From Chryseobacterium sp. JAH (GTDB lineage: Bacteria > Bacteroidota > Bacteroidia > Flavobacteriales > Weeksellaceae), in NCBI RefSeq assembly GCF_001507335.1, contig NZ_LMAH01000003.1:699041-763040 (forward strand): a DNA stretch of 64,000 bases. The letters are read 5' to 3'. The notes under the pieces are model-generated. The model was not told the origin of the DNA. It saw nothing but the letters and a program-made list of their open reading frames with translations, and did no database searches. This document shows positions 43,641-52,653 of the stretch, one piece after another; the stretch's first letter is position 1, and every line of letters starts with the position of its first letter. The position numbers were made by a program, and so were the translations under genes.

Positions 43641-44792
43641 ATGATACGGGGAAAAATTTTATCTTATTTAAATACTAAGATTTTTATCTATGTTTTGATT
43701 GTCGCAACAGCTCTATTTGCGATTGCTTTCACCTATCTTCACAATGCAAAATCGGATGGATATATTTTAGGAGACTGGCTTATCAATTATCAGGATGGTG
43801 GTTTCAAGCGTAGAGGTCTGTCTGGGAGTTTCTTTTTTTTGCTGCAGGATATTTCTGGGATAAAGCTCAATTTGTTAGTCTACTTTTTTCAGGTAATGAT
43901 TATTTCAGGCTTTTTCTACTTTTACTTTAAATTGATTCAGTACAAAGAAGCTACATTTCTTTATTTGTCGCTTTTATTATCTTCCATCGGTTTTATAGGT
44001 CTTTTTAACTGTGTAGATTATGTGGGAAAAAAGGAATTCATTGTGTTCTTTTTGTTTGCGTTTTTCGTATGTCATTTAAATAAAAATTCACTGTCAAAAT
44101 CAAAAGAATATTTGATTTGCTTCGGCCTTGTCATAGCTATGTTTTTTCATGAAATTACTTTGTTTTTCATTACATATTTCTTGATCGCGTTGTATTTAAA
44201 AACAGATACAATTGAGTTTAAAAGATATTTTAAATATATCATGGCAGTTTTTATTCCTGCCGTTTTCATTGGTCTTTTAGGTAAAAATATCAATGAAGGA
44301 CAGTCTTTACAGATTCTTCAGGAGCGTGGGGTGATTCTCACAAGAGGTATTTTCTTTTGGAATATTAATGAAAGACAGTATATCATCGAACATTTTAAAG
44401 AGTACCGACTGTACTTGATCAGTTTTTTAATATCTGTTGCACATGTTGCATTTTATTTAAAATATCAAAGACACCGAAAGGCAATATCTATTTTATTGGT
44501 TACTGCTTTTGTCTTCTCGTTACCGCTTTTTTATCTGGCTATCGACTGGGGAAGATGGATGTACATTCACATGATGTTTATTATTGTACTCTTTGCCATG
44601 CAATTGAAGGATAGCACTCATTCTACAAGTTTTAAAGTTCTCAAATTAAATCCCAAATTTTATATCACTTTATTCATTATTATTTTATCGCTGACGTATC
44701 GTGTAGAAATGTCTGGAAGAGGTTTTACTTTTGAAGGTTTTTTCTATAGAATCTTCGTTGAACCTATAGAATTATTGCATAAAATGGTCTGA
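43641..44792 (+). CDS. Polytopic membrane protein with RRGL motif
   Basis: The product is 383 residues with about ten transmembrane helices. A conserved-looking NYQDGGFKRRGLSG segment near residues 48-61 follows the first helix. Similar G(D/N)W-Y-GF-RRGL motifs occur in bacterial integral membrane proteins near cell-surface polysaccharide genes. The function is unknown. It is separately transcribed and lies between the EpsG-like gene and topA. Confidence 0.65.
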   Translation: MIRGKILSYLNTKIFIYVLIVATALFAIAFTYLHNAKSDGYILGDWLINYQDGGFKRRGLSGSFFFLLQDISGIKLNLLVYFFQVMIISGFFYFYFKLIQYKEATFLYLSLLLSSIGFIGLFNCVDYVGKKEFIVFFLFAFFVCHLNKNSLSKSKEYLICFGLVIAMFFHEITLFFITYFLIALYLKTDTIEFKRYFKYIMAVFIPAVFIGLLGKNINEGQSLQILQERGVILTRGIFFWNINERQYIIEHFKEYRLYLISFLISVAHVAFYLKYQRHRKAISILLVTAFVFSLPLFYLAIDWGRWMYIHMMFIIVLFAMQLKDSTHSTSFKVLKLNPKFYITLFIIILSLTYRVEMSGRGFTFEGFFYRIFVEPIELLHKMV

Positions 44793-44819
44793 CGGAAAAA
44801 TGATATAATAAAAAAGCTT

Positions 44820-44827
44820 TACTTTTG
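44820..44827 (+). promoter_or_regulatory. topA -7 box
   Basis: TACTTTTG matches TAnnTTTG, 14 bases before the ATG of topA. The leader would be very short. Confidence 0.5.
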
Positions 44828-44841
44828 CAAAAATTTAGAGG

Positions 44842-47412
44842 ATGTCGAAAAATTTAGTAATCGTCGAGTCTCCGGCAAAAGCAAAAACTATTCAGAAATA
44901 TTTAGGGAAGGATTTCGAAGTCAAATCGAGCTTCGGACACATCCGTGACCTTCCGAAAAAAGGAATGGGAATTGACCTTGCCACCTTCAGTCCGGATTAC
45001 GAAGTTTCCGCCGATAAAAAGAAACTGGTTACAGAATTAAAGTCTGCTGTAAAGAAAGCCGAAATGGTTTGGCTCGCTTCCGATGAGGACCGCGAGGGTG
45101 AAGCTATCGCCTGGCATTTGGCAGATGAATTAAAACTGAAACCCGAAAACAGAAAAAGAATCGTCTTTCACGAGATTACCAAAAATGCTATTCTTAAAGC
45201 TATTGAAAACCCAAGAGATATTGATCAAAACTTAGTCAATGCTCAACAGGCAAGAAGAGTTTTAGACAGAATCGTAGGTTTTGAAATGTCTCCGGTACTT
45301 TGGAAAAAAGTAAAACCGGGATTGTCTGCAGGAAGAGTGCAGTCGGTTGCAGTACGTTTGGTGGTTGAAAGAGAAAAAGAAATTCGTCAGTTTACTCCAA
45401 AAGCAAGTTTCAAACTTGATGGAGTTTTCTTAAATAAAGCAGATCAGGAAATCGCTGCCAAACTTAAAAAAGATTTCGAAAAAGAAGAAGACGCAGAGAA
45501 ATTCTTAGAATTGGCAAGAACCACAGAGTTCAAAGTTCTGAATGTTGAAACCAAACCGGGCACGCGTTCAGCGTCTGCACCCTTTACAACGTCTACACTT
45601 CAGCAGGAAGCTTCTTCAAGATTAGGCTACAACGTAACAAACACAATGCGTTTAGCTCAGAGATTATACGAAGAAGGATTTATTACCTATATGAGAACAG
45701 ACTCGGTCAACCTTTCTCAGGAAGCGATTGATGGAGCTAAAAATCAAATTGTATCAGAATATGGAGCAGAATATTCTGCTCCAAGAAAATATACCACCAA
45801 ATCATCTTCAGCGCAGGAAGCTCACGAAGCCATCCGTCCGACAGATTTTTCTGTAAAATCGATTGGTGATGTTCAGCTAAGTAAATTATACCAATTAATT
45901 TACAGAAGAACATTGGCTTCTCAGATGGCAAATGCTAAAATTGAGAAAACGGTGATTGAAATCGGAAATGCAAAACTTCCCCAGCGTTTTGAAGCACAGG
46001 GTGAAGTGATCATCTTTGACGGTTTCTTAAAAGCTTACGGAATTGTAAAAACTGAAGACGAAGACGAGGAAAGCAACGAAAAACTTTTGCCGAAAGTTAC
46101 TGTAGGTGAAATTTTAGACTATAAAAAAATTACCGCTACAGAAAAATTCACAAGACCATCGGCTAGATTTACCGAAGCGATGTTGGTTAAAAAATTGGAA
46201 GAACTGGGAATCGGCCGTCCGTCAACATATGCGCCGACAATCCAGACCATTCAGAACCGTGAGTATGTAGACAAAAGAGAATTGGAACCACAAATTCGTG
46301 AAGTGGTAAAAATCTCTTTGGCAAAAGATAAAATTAAAAAAGAAGTTCTTGAAGAAAAATTCGGGGGCGACAAAAATAAATTCATTCCTACCGATATTGG
46401 TGAAGTGGTGAATGATTTCTTAACCAATAATTTCGCTGAAATATTAGACTATGGTTTCACAGCAAGAGTAGAAGAAAGCTTTGACGAAATTGCCAACGGT
46501 GACCAGAAATGGAAGGAAATGATGACCGATTTCTACTCAAAATTCCATCCGAGAATTGAAGATGTAGAAGAAAATGCAGATCGTGCCAACGGTGAGCGTC
46601 TTTTAGGTATAGATCCTAAGTCAGGAAAGAATATTTATGCAAGAATCGGAAGATTCGGACCCATGATTCAGATTGGTGAGCAGGATGATGAAGAAAAGCC
46701 AATTTTCGCATCGTTGATGGCCGGACAAAACATTGCAACCATCGCTTTAGAGGACGCTTTAGAATTATTCAAATTACCATTTGAACTAAATAATTTTGAA
46801 GATCAAACCGTGACCATTGGTGTCGGAAGATTCGGGCCTTATGTGAAATGGGGAGAAACCTATATCAGTATTCCAAAAGGTGAAGATCCGCTTTCGGTGG
46901 ATCAGAAACGTGCAGAGGAAATCATTGCTGAAAAGAAACTAGCTGACGCTCCAATCGCCAACTTCAAAGGTGAGCCAATTACTAAAGGAACCGGGAGATT
47001 TGGGCCTTTCATTAAATATCAGAGTATCTTTATCAATGTTCCTAAACGATATGATTTTGACAATCTTTCTCAAAGCGATATCAACGAACTGGTAGAAGCT
47101 AAATTAGAAAAAGAAGCCAACAGATACATCCAACAGTGGGAAAAAGAGAAAATCTCTCTTGAAAATGGAAGATGGGGACCATTCATCAAATTTGGAAAAG
47201 CCATGTTCAAAATTCCAAAGAAGAAAGATGACACCAAATATGAATCTGACGAACTGAAAGAAGTCTCTCTCGATGAGGTTAAAAAATGGATTACCGCACA
47301 GGATCCTAAAGCTTTTGCAGAAAAGAAAAAACCAGCTGCTAAAAAACCAGCTGCTAAAAAAGCGACAACAGCGAAGAAAGCTCCGGCGAAGAAGCCAGCT
47401 GCTAAGAAATAG
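44842..47412 (+). CDS. topA: DNA topoisomerase I
   Basis: The product is 856 residues and relaxes negative supercoils. The TOPRIM domain starts at LVIVESPAKAKTIQKYLG with the acidic DEDREGEAIAWH metal site. The catalytic Tyr lies in FITYMRTDSVNLS (near residue 285), and ATP-independent type IA features follow. C-terminal repeats (GRFGPFIKYQSIF type) are topoisomerase C-terminal domains. The last 28 residues are a Lys/Ala/Pro-rich tail resembling histone-H1-like or AlgP-type repeats. A terminator follows. Confidence 0.95.
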   Translation: MSKNLVIVESPAKAKTIQKYLGKDFEVKSSFGHIRDLPKKGMGIDLATFSPDYEVSADKKKLVTELKSAVKKAEMVWLASDEDREGEAIAWHLADELKLKPENRKRIVFHEITKNAILKAIENPRDIDQNLVNAQQARRVLDRIVGFEMSPVLWKKVKPGLSAGRVQSVAVRLVVEREKEIRQFTPKASFKLDGVFLNKADQEIAAKLKKDFEKEEDAEKFLELARTTEFKVLNVETKPGTRSASAPFTTSTLQQEASSRLGYNVTNTMRLAQRLYEEGFITYMRTDSVNLSQEAIDGAKNQIVSEYGAEYSAPRKYTTKSSSAQEAHEAIRPTDFSVKSIGDVQLSKLYQLIYRRTLASQMANAKIEKTVIEIGNAKLPQRFEAQGEVIIFDGFLKAYGIVKTEDEDEESNEKLLPKVTVGEILDYKKITATEKFTRPSARFTEAMLVKKLEELGIGRPSTYAPTIQTIQNREYVDKRELEPQIREVVKISLAKDKIKKEVLEEKFGGDKNKFIPTDIGEVVNDFLTNNFAEILDYGFTARVEESFDEIANGDQKWKEMMTDFYSKFHPRIEDVEENADRANGERLLGIDPKSGKNIYARIGRFGPMIQIGEQDDEEKPIFASLMAGQNIATIALEDALELFKLPFELNNFEDQTVTIGVGRFGPYVKWGETYISIPKGEDPLSVDQKRAEEIIAEKKLADAPIANFKGEPITKGTGRFGPFIKYQSIFINVPKRYDFDNLSQSDINELVEAKLEKEANRYIQQWEKEKISLENGRWGPFIKFGKAMFKIPKKKDDTKYESDELKEVSLDEVKKWITAQDPKAFAEKKKPAAKKPAAKKATTAKKAPAKKPAAKK

Positions 47413-47432
47413 TAGTGTTAAATTTAAATATA

Positions 47433-47470
47433 AAGCCCTTTTAGATGATTTCAAAAGGGGCTTAGCTTTT
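47433..47470 (+). terminator. topA terminator
   Basis: The stem AAGCCCTTTT/AAAAGGGGCTT (one G bulge) has a 10-base loop and is followed by AGCTTTTTT. Confidence 0.8.
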
Positions 47471-47513
47471 TTAATACTTGTGGTTTTTATTGCTAAAGAC
47501 TTAAAGTCATTAT

Positions 47514-47729
47514 TCAATCTAACGAATCCAGTTTTTCCTCAGCTCCCACACTTAAAAGGTAGTCAACTATTTCATTATTTTCTCCTTCTTTAGCGGCATC
47601 CAATGGAGACATTCCATTGTCACCAATTGCGTTAACATTGACACCTTCTTCCACTAATCGTTTAACTTGATCGATGTGACCGTAATAGCACATTTCAAGT
47701 AATTCCCATATTTTCTCTTCTTTTTCCAA
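47514..47729 (-). CDS. Small ankyrin-repeat protein
   Basis: The product is 71 residues. One full ankyrin repeat (VNVNAIGDNGMSPLDAAKEG) is flanked by partial repeats (MCYYGHIDQVKRLVEEG and NNEIVDYLLSVGAE). It is soluble, without a signal peptide. Such short ankyrin proteins often pair with toxins or nearby enzymes, but no partner is clear here. The open remnant at 47805-47966 lies upstream on the same strand. Confidence 0.7.
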   Translation of the reverse strand: MEKEEKIWELLEMCYYGHIDQVKRLVEEGVNVNAIGDNGMSPLDAAKEGENNEIVDYLLSVGAEEKLDSLD

Positions 47730-48108
47730 TTTATATTGAGTTTAAATTTTTGCTGCTCAATTCTCAATATCTGAGCTTTTGAGTACTTCCTTATTGTGGC
47801 AAACTTAAGCATCTTTCTCGTTTTTATTTAAAGTATTAGTATCCAGTTCTAATATCTCTTCAAAACTATCACAAATAGTTCCTTGTACCTTTTTGTTTTT
47901 GAGAAGATTTATATTTAGAATATGGGCTTCTGTCTCTTCTAATTGGTAATAGTTGTTTTTAAAATTTTATTAAAAGGTAATTCTCAACAGAAAAGTCTGT
48001 TTTTTTGATGTAATCTTTACTTCATTTGGTATTGAGTCTTCATTACACCCGAAACCGCAGGACACTATTTGCATCGCTTTCCTCTACATTAGCTGAAAAT
48101 CAACTACA
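47730..48108. other. Intergenic stretch with gene remnant
   Basis: These 379 bases contain the open remnant at 47805-47966 (see separate entry). The rest, about 47970-48108, shows no clear frame, promoter box or hairpin upstream of the glycoside-hydrolase-like gene. Confidence 0.45.
47805..47966 (-). pseudogene. Short open remnant, likely decayed gene end
   Basis: On the minus strand 54 codons stay open without a start codon and end at TAA. They include EETEAHILNINLLKNKKVQG and CDSFEEILELDTNTLNKNE. The sequence looks protein-like (mixed hydrophobic and charged pattern), but an in-frame stop lies directly upstream, so it may be the 3' end of a truncated gene. I recognise no family. It could also be a chance frame. 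Confidence 0.3.
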
Positions 48109-49194
48109 ATGAGCCAGTCAAAATACACCCGCAGAGATTTTTTACAAACTTCAGCCTTGGGAATTGCAGCAGTATTCTTCGGTTCGTCATTTACTAGCGC
48201 ATTTGATTTTTCAGACAAACCTTATTTTAATTTAAAACCTATCGGAAGGTCATTAGAATTAGACGGTTATTATATTTGGTGCTCTTCCCCGATTTGGGGT
48301 GAAGACGGAAAAGTACATCTTTTTTATTCCCGATGGAAAAAAGAAAAAGGGATGGGCGGCTGGCTGAACGGTTCTGAGATCTGCCGTGCGGAAGCTAACT
48401 CGCCTTTTGACGAATTTCAACATCAACAAGTTATTCTCGCCTCGAGAGGAGGTGAGTTTTGGGATGCAACCACTTGCCACAATCCTTTAATTAAAAAAGT
48501 GGATGATCAATATTATCTGTTTTTCATGGGCAATTCAAACGGAAAGACGAATACGAAAAGAATTGGTTTGGCAACTTCGAAAAGTCTCGGTGGAGAATGG
48601 GCTAGACCTGATCAGCCCTTACTTCTTCCCGGGAAAGAAGGAGCGTGGGACGATCATTGTACCACAAACCCTGCTTTCGAAAAAGGAAATGACGGTAAAT
48701 ACTGGTTGTTTTATAAATCTTGGAATACTGAAGAATACGTTAAGCAAAAAGGGACTGTCCGTGGAAACAGAAAATATGGCTTAGCGAAAGCCTTGAAGCC
48801 GGAAGGTCCATACATGAAAGTTTCTGAAAATCCGGTAATCGATTTTTCCTCTTCGCCAAATAATGCTCAGTTGGAAGACGCTTTCATCTGGAAGCAAAAT
48901 GGAAAATTTCACATGGTCGCCCGTGATATGGGATTTTATAACCACGAATATGGTTTGCATTTAACGACCAAAGACGGCATCAAATGGTCAAAGCCCAAAA
49001 TTGCTTATCTCAATATGCAGCATTACATTCAGGAAGCAACTCCGCCGAAGCATTTGAAGAGATTCGGAAGGTTGGAAAGGCCAATGATTTTGATGAGTAA
49101 AGATGGAAAGAGACCTCAGTTTTTATTTGGAGCAACGCAGGGTGGAAAGTTTGAGACTTCTACAACGTATGTATTTGAGATCCTGAAAGACTAA
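48109..49194 (+). CDS. Tat-exported glycoside-hydrolase-like beta-propeller protein
   Basis: The product is 361 residues. A Tat signal (TRRDFLQTSALGIAAVFFG) directs folded export. The mature part has repeated beta-propeller blade motifs of GH43/GH130-like proteins: WCSSPIWGEDGKVHLFYSRW, then HNPLIKKVDDQYYLFF, then GKYWLFYKSW and LEDAFIWKQNGKFHMV. Acidic residues that could be catalytic are present but I cannot assign them. It probably binds or cleaves glycans outside the cell. It is a monocistronic gene. Confidence 0.8.
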   Translation: MSQSKYTRRDFLQTSALGIAAVFFGSSFTSAFDFSDKPYFNLKPIGRSLELDGYYIWCSSPIWGEDGKVHLFYSRWKKEKGMGGWLNGSEICRAEANSPFDEFQHQQVILASRGGEFWDATTCHNPLIKKVDDQYYLFFMGNSNGKTNTKRIGLATSKSLGGEWARPDQPLLLPGKEGAWDDHCTTNPAFEKGNDGKYWLFYKSWNTEEYVKQKGTVRGNRKYGLAKALKPEGPYMKVSENPVIDFSSSPNNAQLEDAFIWKQNGKFHMVARDMGFYNHEYGLHLTTKDGIKWSKPKIAYLNMQHYIQEATPPKHLKRFGRLERPMILMSKDGKRPQFLFGATQGGKFETSTTYVFEILKD

Positions 49195-49286
49195 AATGCC
49201 GGCAAAACTTTGTGAAAGTTGATGCCTAAGAATGTTTTTCGATCTAAAATATAATTTCTAAGCTCTGCTTACTCATTTAATTTTAA

Positions 49287-49294
49287 TATTTTTG
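49287..49294 (+). promoter_or_regulatory. Bacteroidota -7 box
   Basis: TATTTTTG matches TAnnTTTG, 23 bases before the ATG at 49318. Confidence 0.55.
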
Positions 49295-49317
49295 AGCTTT
49301 AATAAGTATTTGAGCAC

Positions 49318-50388
49318 ATGGATTTCGAAGATTTTATCATTTCACCAAGAAATTTCAGAACAGAAAACTGGCAGATTGGTCACCAAATAACCAAAGAAAT
49401 AAAAGAGGACAGTATTGTTTTGCTTTTCGTTTCAGATTACAGAGGTGCTAATGGTGATGCTGAAGTGCAGGATTTTACAGCTATCAGAAGAGAGTTTTAC
49501 AAATTGTCAAAACTCGATTTTGAAATTCCGGTGGTGGATTTAGGAGATTTGGTTTCAGGTAAATCGGTTGAAGATTCTCATTATATTTTACAGGAAGTAT
49601 TGTCGGAATGCCATTCTAAAAGAGCGATTCCGGTGATTGTAGGAGGTTCTAACGACTTTTCTTTTTCTTTATTTTCCGGATTGAATTTTCATCAGCAAAA
49701 TATCAATTACACGCAGATCAGCAATATTATTTCGCTTAAGCAAGGCGAAGGTATTAACGAACATACTTTTTTAAGCAAGATTTTAGGCTCAAAAAATTTC
49801 TCTATCAAAAATTATCATCATTTAGGGTATCAAAAACATTTGAATGAAGCAGATTCTGTAAAGCTCATCAGAGAAGTTGAGTTTGATATCGTCCGTTTGG
49901 CTGAAATGATGAATTCCACAGAACGTACCGAGCCTTATTTCAGGAAAGCCGATTTGGTGACAGTAAACTGTGATGCAATCGAAAGTTTCAGTGATGCTTT
50001 TTCTATGAATCCGCAGGTGAATGGCTTGAACAGGAGAGAAATCTGTGCTTACATGAAGGAAATTGGATTGAGTGAAAATTTGAAATCGGTAGGAATCTTT
50101 AATTACAATATTTATTCTGAAAATCAGTTGAATCATCAGCTTTTAGCACAAATGCTTTGGTATCTGATCGAAGGAATTAATATTCAGCAGTCGCATCCTA
50201 AGGAAAGACAATATGAGATGTTCTATGTTCTGATTGAGGATAGACAATATGCTTTCAAACGAGATACATTCAGCAATCTTTGGTATTTTGGAGACGATGA
50301 AAATATTGAAAACTGTATTCCGTGTTCAAGAACAGATTTTGATGAGGCCAAAAAAGGCTGGCTGAGCGCAAGATTTACCAAAAGCTAA
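49318..50388 (+). CDS. Arginase/formimidoylglutamase-fold protein without metal ligands
   Basis: The product is 356 residues with the ureohydrolase fold order, but the manganese motifs are gone. GGDHS is replaced by GGSNDFSF. DAHxD is replaced by QISNIISL. The SFDxDxxDP region reads TVNCDAIESFSDAF. It is therefore probably a non-enzymatic relative, although automatic annotation would call it an arginase or formimidoylglutamase. The role is unknown. It lies 3 bases before the GT2 gene, so it may act with the surface polysaccharide genes. Confidence 0.78.
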   Translation: MDFEDFIISPRNFRTENWQIGHQITKEIKEDSIVLLFVSDYRGANGDAEVQDFTAIRREFYKLSKLDFEIPVVDLGDLVSGKSVEDSHYILQEVLSECHSKRAIPVIVGGSNDFSFSLFSGLNFHQQNINYTQISNIISLKQGEGINEHTFLSKILGSKNFSIKNYHHLGYQKHLNEADSVKLIREVEFDIVRLAEMMNSTERTEPYFRKADLVTVNCDAIESFSDAFSMNPQVNGLNRREICAYMKEIGLSENLKSVGIFNYNIYSENQLNHQLLAQMLWYLIEGINIQQSHPKERQYEMFYVLIEDRQYAFKRDTFSNLWYFGDDENIENCIPCSRTDFDEAKKGWLSARFTKS

Positions 50389-50391
50389 ACG

Positions 50392-51390
50392 ATGGCAGAA
50401 CCTCCTTTAATTTCCATCATTGTTCCGGTTTATAACGTCGAAAATTATCTGGCGAAATGTCTTGATTCTTTGGTGAATCAGACGTATCAGCATATTGAGA
50501 TTTTGGTAGTGAATGATGGCAGTGAGGATCAGTCTGAAAAAATAATTCAGGATTACGCTCAGAGATTTCCGGATAAAATTAAAGCTTTTGCTAAAGCAAA
50601 CGGAGGTTTAAGCGATGCGAGAAATTTTGGAATTGACCATGCGACCGGAAATTATTTGGGATTTGTTGACAGTGACGACTTTGTCACAAACACGATGTTT
50701 GAAGAAATGCTGAATTTAGCACTGAAACATCAGGCTGAAATGGTCATCTGCAACATCCAAAAAGTTGATACGTATGGAAATGTGACGCAAAAACTCACGC
50801 AGATTCCTAATATGCCTGAGAAAATTGATTTGGAAACACATTTTTCAGTGTTTTCAGATTTAAGTTATTTTGCTTGTAATAAATTATTTAAAAAAGAACT
50901 TTTTCACGGAAAAAGATTTAAAAAAGGAATTCATTTTGAAGATATTCAGCTAATTCCCCAACTTTTATTGCAATGCAAAACTTTGGCGCAAACTCAAAAT
51001 TTTCATTACCAATATTTTGAGCGTACAGATTCGATTTCAAAAACACATACAGAACAAGGATTGGATATTTTGAGAGCAGTGGCGGACGTAGAAAAAGCAT
51101 TTGAAATTTCACAATATTCTAAAAAACAGAAAGAGCTTAAAAATTTTCAGATTTTAGAAGGTGTTTACACTTTTTTAGCTTATTTAGCTTTCGTAAAAGA
51201 GGAACAGATGTTTTATAATATGTCGCACAAATTAGAGTTATTCATGCGCCAGAGAAACATTAATTTTAGAGAGATAATGATTTACAGTCGTTTTGATAAG
51301 AATTATCTATTATCTTTACCCCTGAAAAAAATGATATTTTATCTTTTGTTCTTTTCTGGACAGAAAAAAATATTAAGAAAATTAATATAA
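50392..51390 (+). CDS. Family 2 glycosyltransferase
   Basis: The product is 332 residues. The GT-A domain starts with ISIIVPVYNVENYLAKCLDS and has NDGSEDQS, the FVDSDD metal motif and YFERTDSISK. A C-terminal helical part lacks clear transmembrane stretches beyond one hydrophobic segment at 310-325. It transfers sugars to a lipid-linked or surface glycan. It forms a pair with the arginase-fold gene (3-base gap) and precedes the WecA-like gene. Confidence 0.87.
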   Translation: MAEPPLISIIVPVYNVENYLAKCLDSLVNQTYQHIEILVVNDGSEDQSEKIIQDYAQRFPDKIKAFAKANGGLSDARNFGIDHATGNYLGFVDSDDFVTNTMFEEMLNLALKHQAEMVICNIQKVDTYGNVTQKLTQIPNMPEKIDLETHFSVFSDLSYFACNKLFKKELFHGKRFKKGIHFEDIQLIPQLLLQCKTLAQTQNFHYQYFERTDSISKTHTEQGLDILRAVADVEKAFEISQYSKKQKELKNFQILEGVYTFLAYLAFVKEEQMFYNMSHKLELFMRQRNINFREIMIYSRFDKNYLLSLPLKKMIFYLLFFSGQKKILRKLI

Positions 51391-51492
51391 CACAAATGGA
51401 AAAGTCATTTGTCATGGTAGTTTAACGTGTTGGCAATGATTTCATTAAGGCTTTAAGGTCTCAAGATCCAAAAAGTACTTTAATAGAAAAAA

Positions 51493-52623
51493 ATGAAGAA
51501 TTTTGAATTACTCTTATATAACTCAGGGATTTCTATTTTTTATGTAAAAATAGGTCTAGGTTTTCTGTTCTCTTTTTTAATCACATTTTTCTCGATTCCC
51601 ACTATTATAAAAATTTCCAGAAGAAAAAATCTGATGGATGAACCGAGTGTGAGAAGTTCTCACATGCGTAAGATTCCTAATCTTGGTGGTATTACAATAT
51701 TTTATTCTATTGGTATCTGTACTTCTGTCTTTGCCTATGAACTTTTTGATTTGTATAAGTTTCTCTTTGCCTCACTTATTGTCCTGTTGTACGTAGGTGT
51801 AATGGATGATATTGTTGTCATGAGGGCTTATAAAAAGCTGGTTGCCCAGATTGTTGTATCTGTTTTCATTGTGATTGGTTCAGACATTAGAATCAGAAGT
51901 CTATTTGGGATTTTTGGGATTTATGAGATTGATTATGTTCTGAGTGTACTTGTTACCATCGTTACATTTATTATCTTAATAAATGCATTTAATCTCATCG
52001 ACGGAATTGACGGATTGGCAGGCGGATATTCAGTGATCTGCAGTGCTCTGTTTGGGGTCAGCTATTATCGTTTGGGCGAATACAATTATCCCTTGGTTGT
52101 TCTATCGGTAATCATAATAGGTTCTGTTCTGGCTTTTTTATATTACAATTTATCCAATTATAGAGCTACAAAAATATTTATGGGAGATACCGGCTCTATG
52201 CTGTTGGGGTTTTTACTGGCATTTACCAGTATTTGTTTTATCGATATTTTTATAGACAGGCAACTGCCGAATGCTCCTAGGTATCATTTGAAATCTGCTC
52301 CAGTGATTGCTGTAGCCATTTTGATTTTGCCAATTGTAGATACTTTAAATGTTATTATAGTAAGGCTTTGGAATAAAAAATCGCCTTTTTTGGCAGATAA
52401 GAATCACATACACCATAAACTTTTAAAACTTAATCTCACCCACAGAAGGTCAAGTTTCTACATCATAACCTATTATATTTTTATTGTTACAGTGGCCTAC
52501 TTTCTACGACATGCCAATGTAAATCTTTTATTGGGGATTATTTTGTTACTTGGTTTTGTAGGTGCTTATCTGCCAGATTTTATATATATGGTTAAAAATA
52601 AAATGTTAAAAAGTAATAATTAA
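51493..52623 (+). CDS. WecA/MraY-like undecaprenyl-phosphate sugar-1-phosphate transferase
   Basis: The product is 376 residues with about eleven membrane helices. The catalytic Asp pair is in VGVMDD (near 105). The NAFNLIDGIDGLAGG motif, the metal- and substrate-binding KIFMGDTGSM and the cytoplasmic HIHHKLL loop are all present. It loads the first sugar phosphate onto undecaprenyl phosphate to begin O-antigen or capsule synthesis. It is next to Wza- and Wzc-like genes, consistent with an export operon. Confidence 0.9.
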   Translation: MKNFELLLYNSGISIFYVKIGLGFLFSFLITFFSIPTIIKISRRKNLMDEPSVRSSHMRKIPNLGGITIFYSIGICTSVFAYELFDLYKFLFASLIVLLYVGVMDDIVVMRAYKKLVAQIVVSVFIVIGSDIRIRSLFGIFGIYEIDYVLSVLVTIVTFIILINAFNLIDGIDGLAGGYSVICSALFGVSYYRLGEYNYPLVVLSVIIIGSVLAFLYYNLSNYRATKIFMGDTGSMLLGFLLAFTSICFIDIFIDRQLPNAPRYHLKSAPVIAVAILILPIVDTLNVIIVRLWNKKSPFLADKNHIHHKLLKLNLTHRRSSFYIITYYIFIVTVAYFLRHANVNLLLGIILLLGFVGAYLPDFIYMVKNKMLKSNN

Positions 52624-52628
52624 ATTTC

Positions 52629-52636
52629 TATTTTTG
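52629..52636 (+). promoter_or_regulatory. -7 box before the Wza-like gene
   Basis: TATTTTTG lies 17 bases before the ATG at 52654. It could give the export pair its own transcription. Confidence 0.5.
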
Positions 52637-52653
52637 CAAACTACATATAATTT

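Noticed and set aside
49318..50388. Functional formimidoylglutamase or arginase
   Set aside because: All metal-binding motifs are missing.
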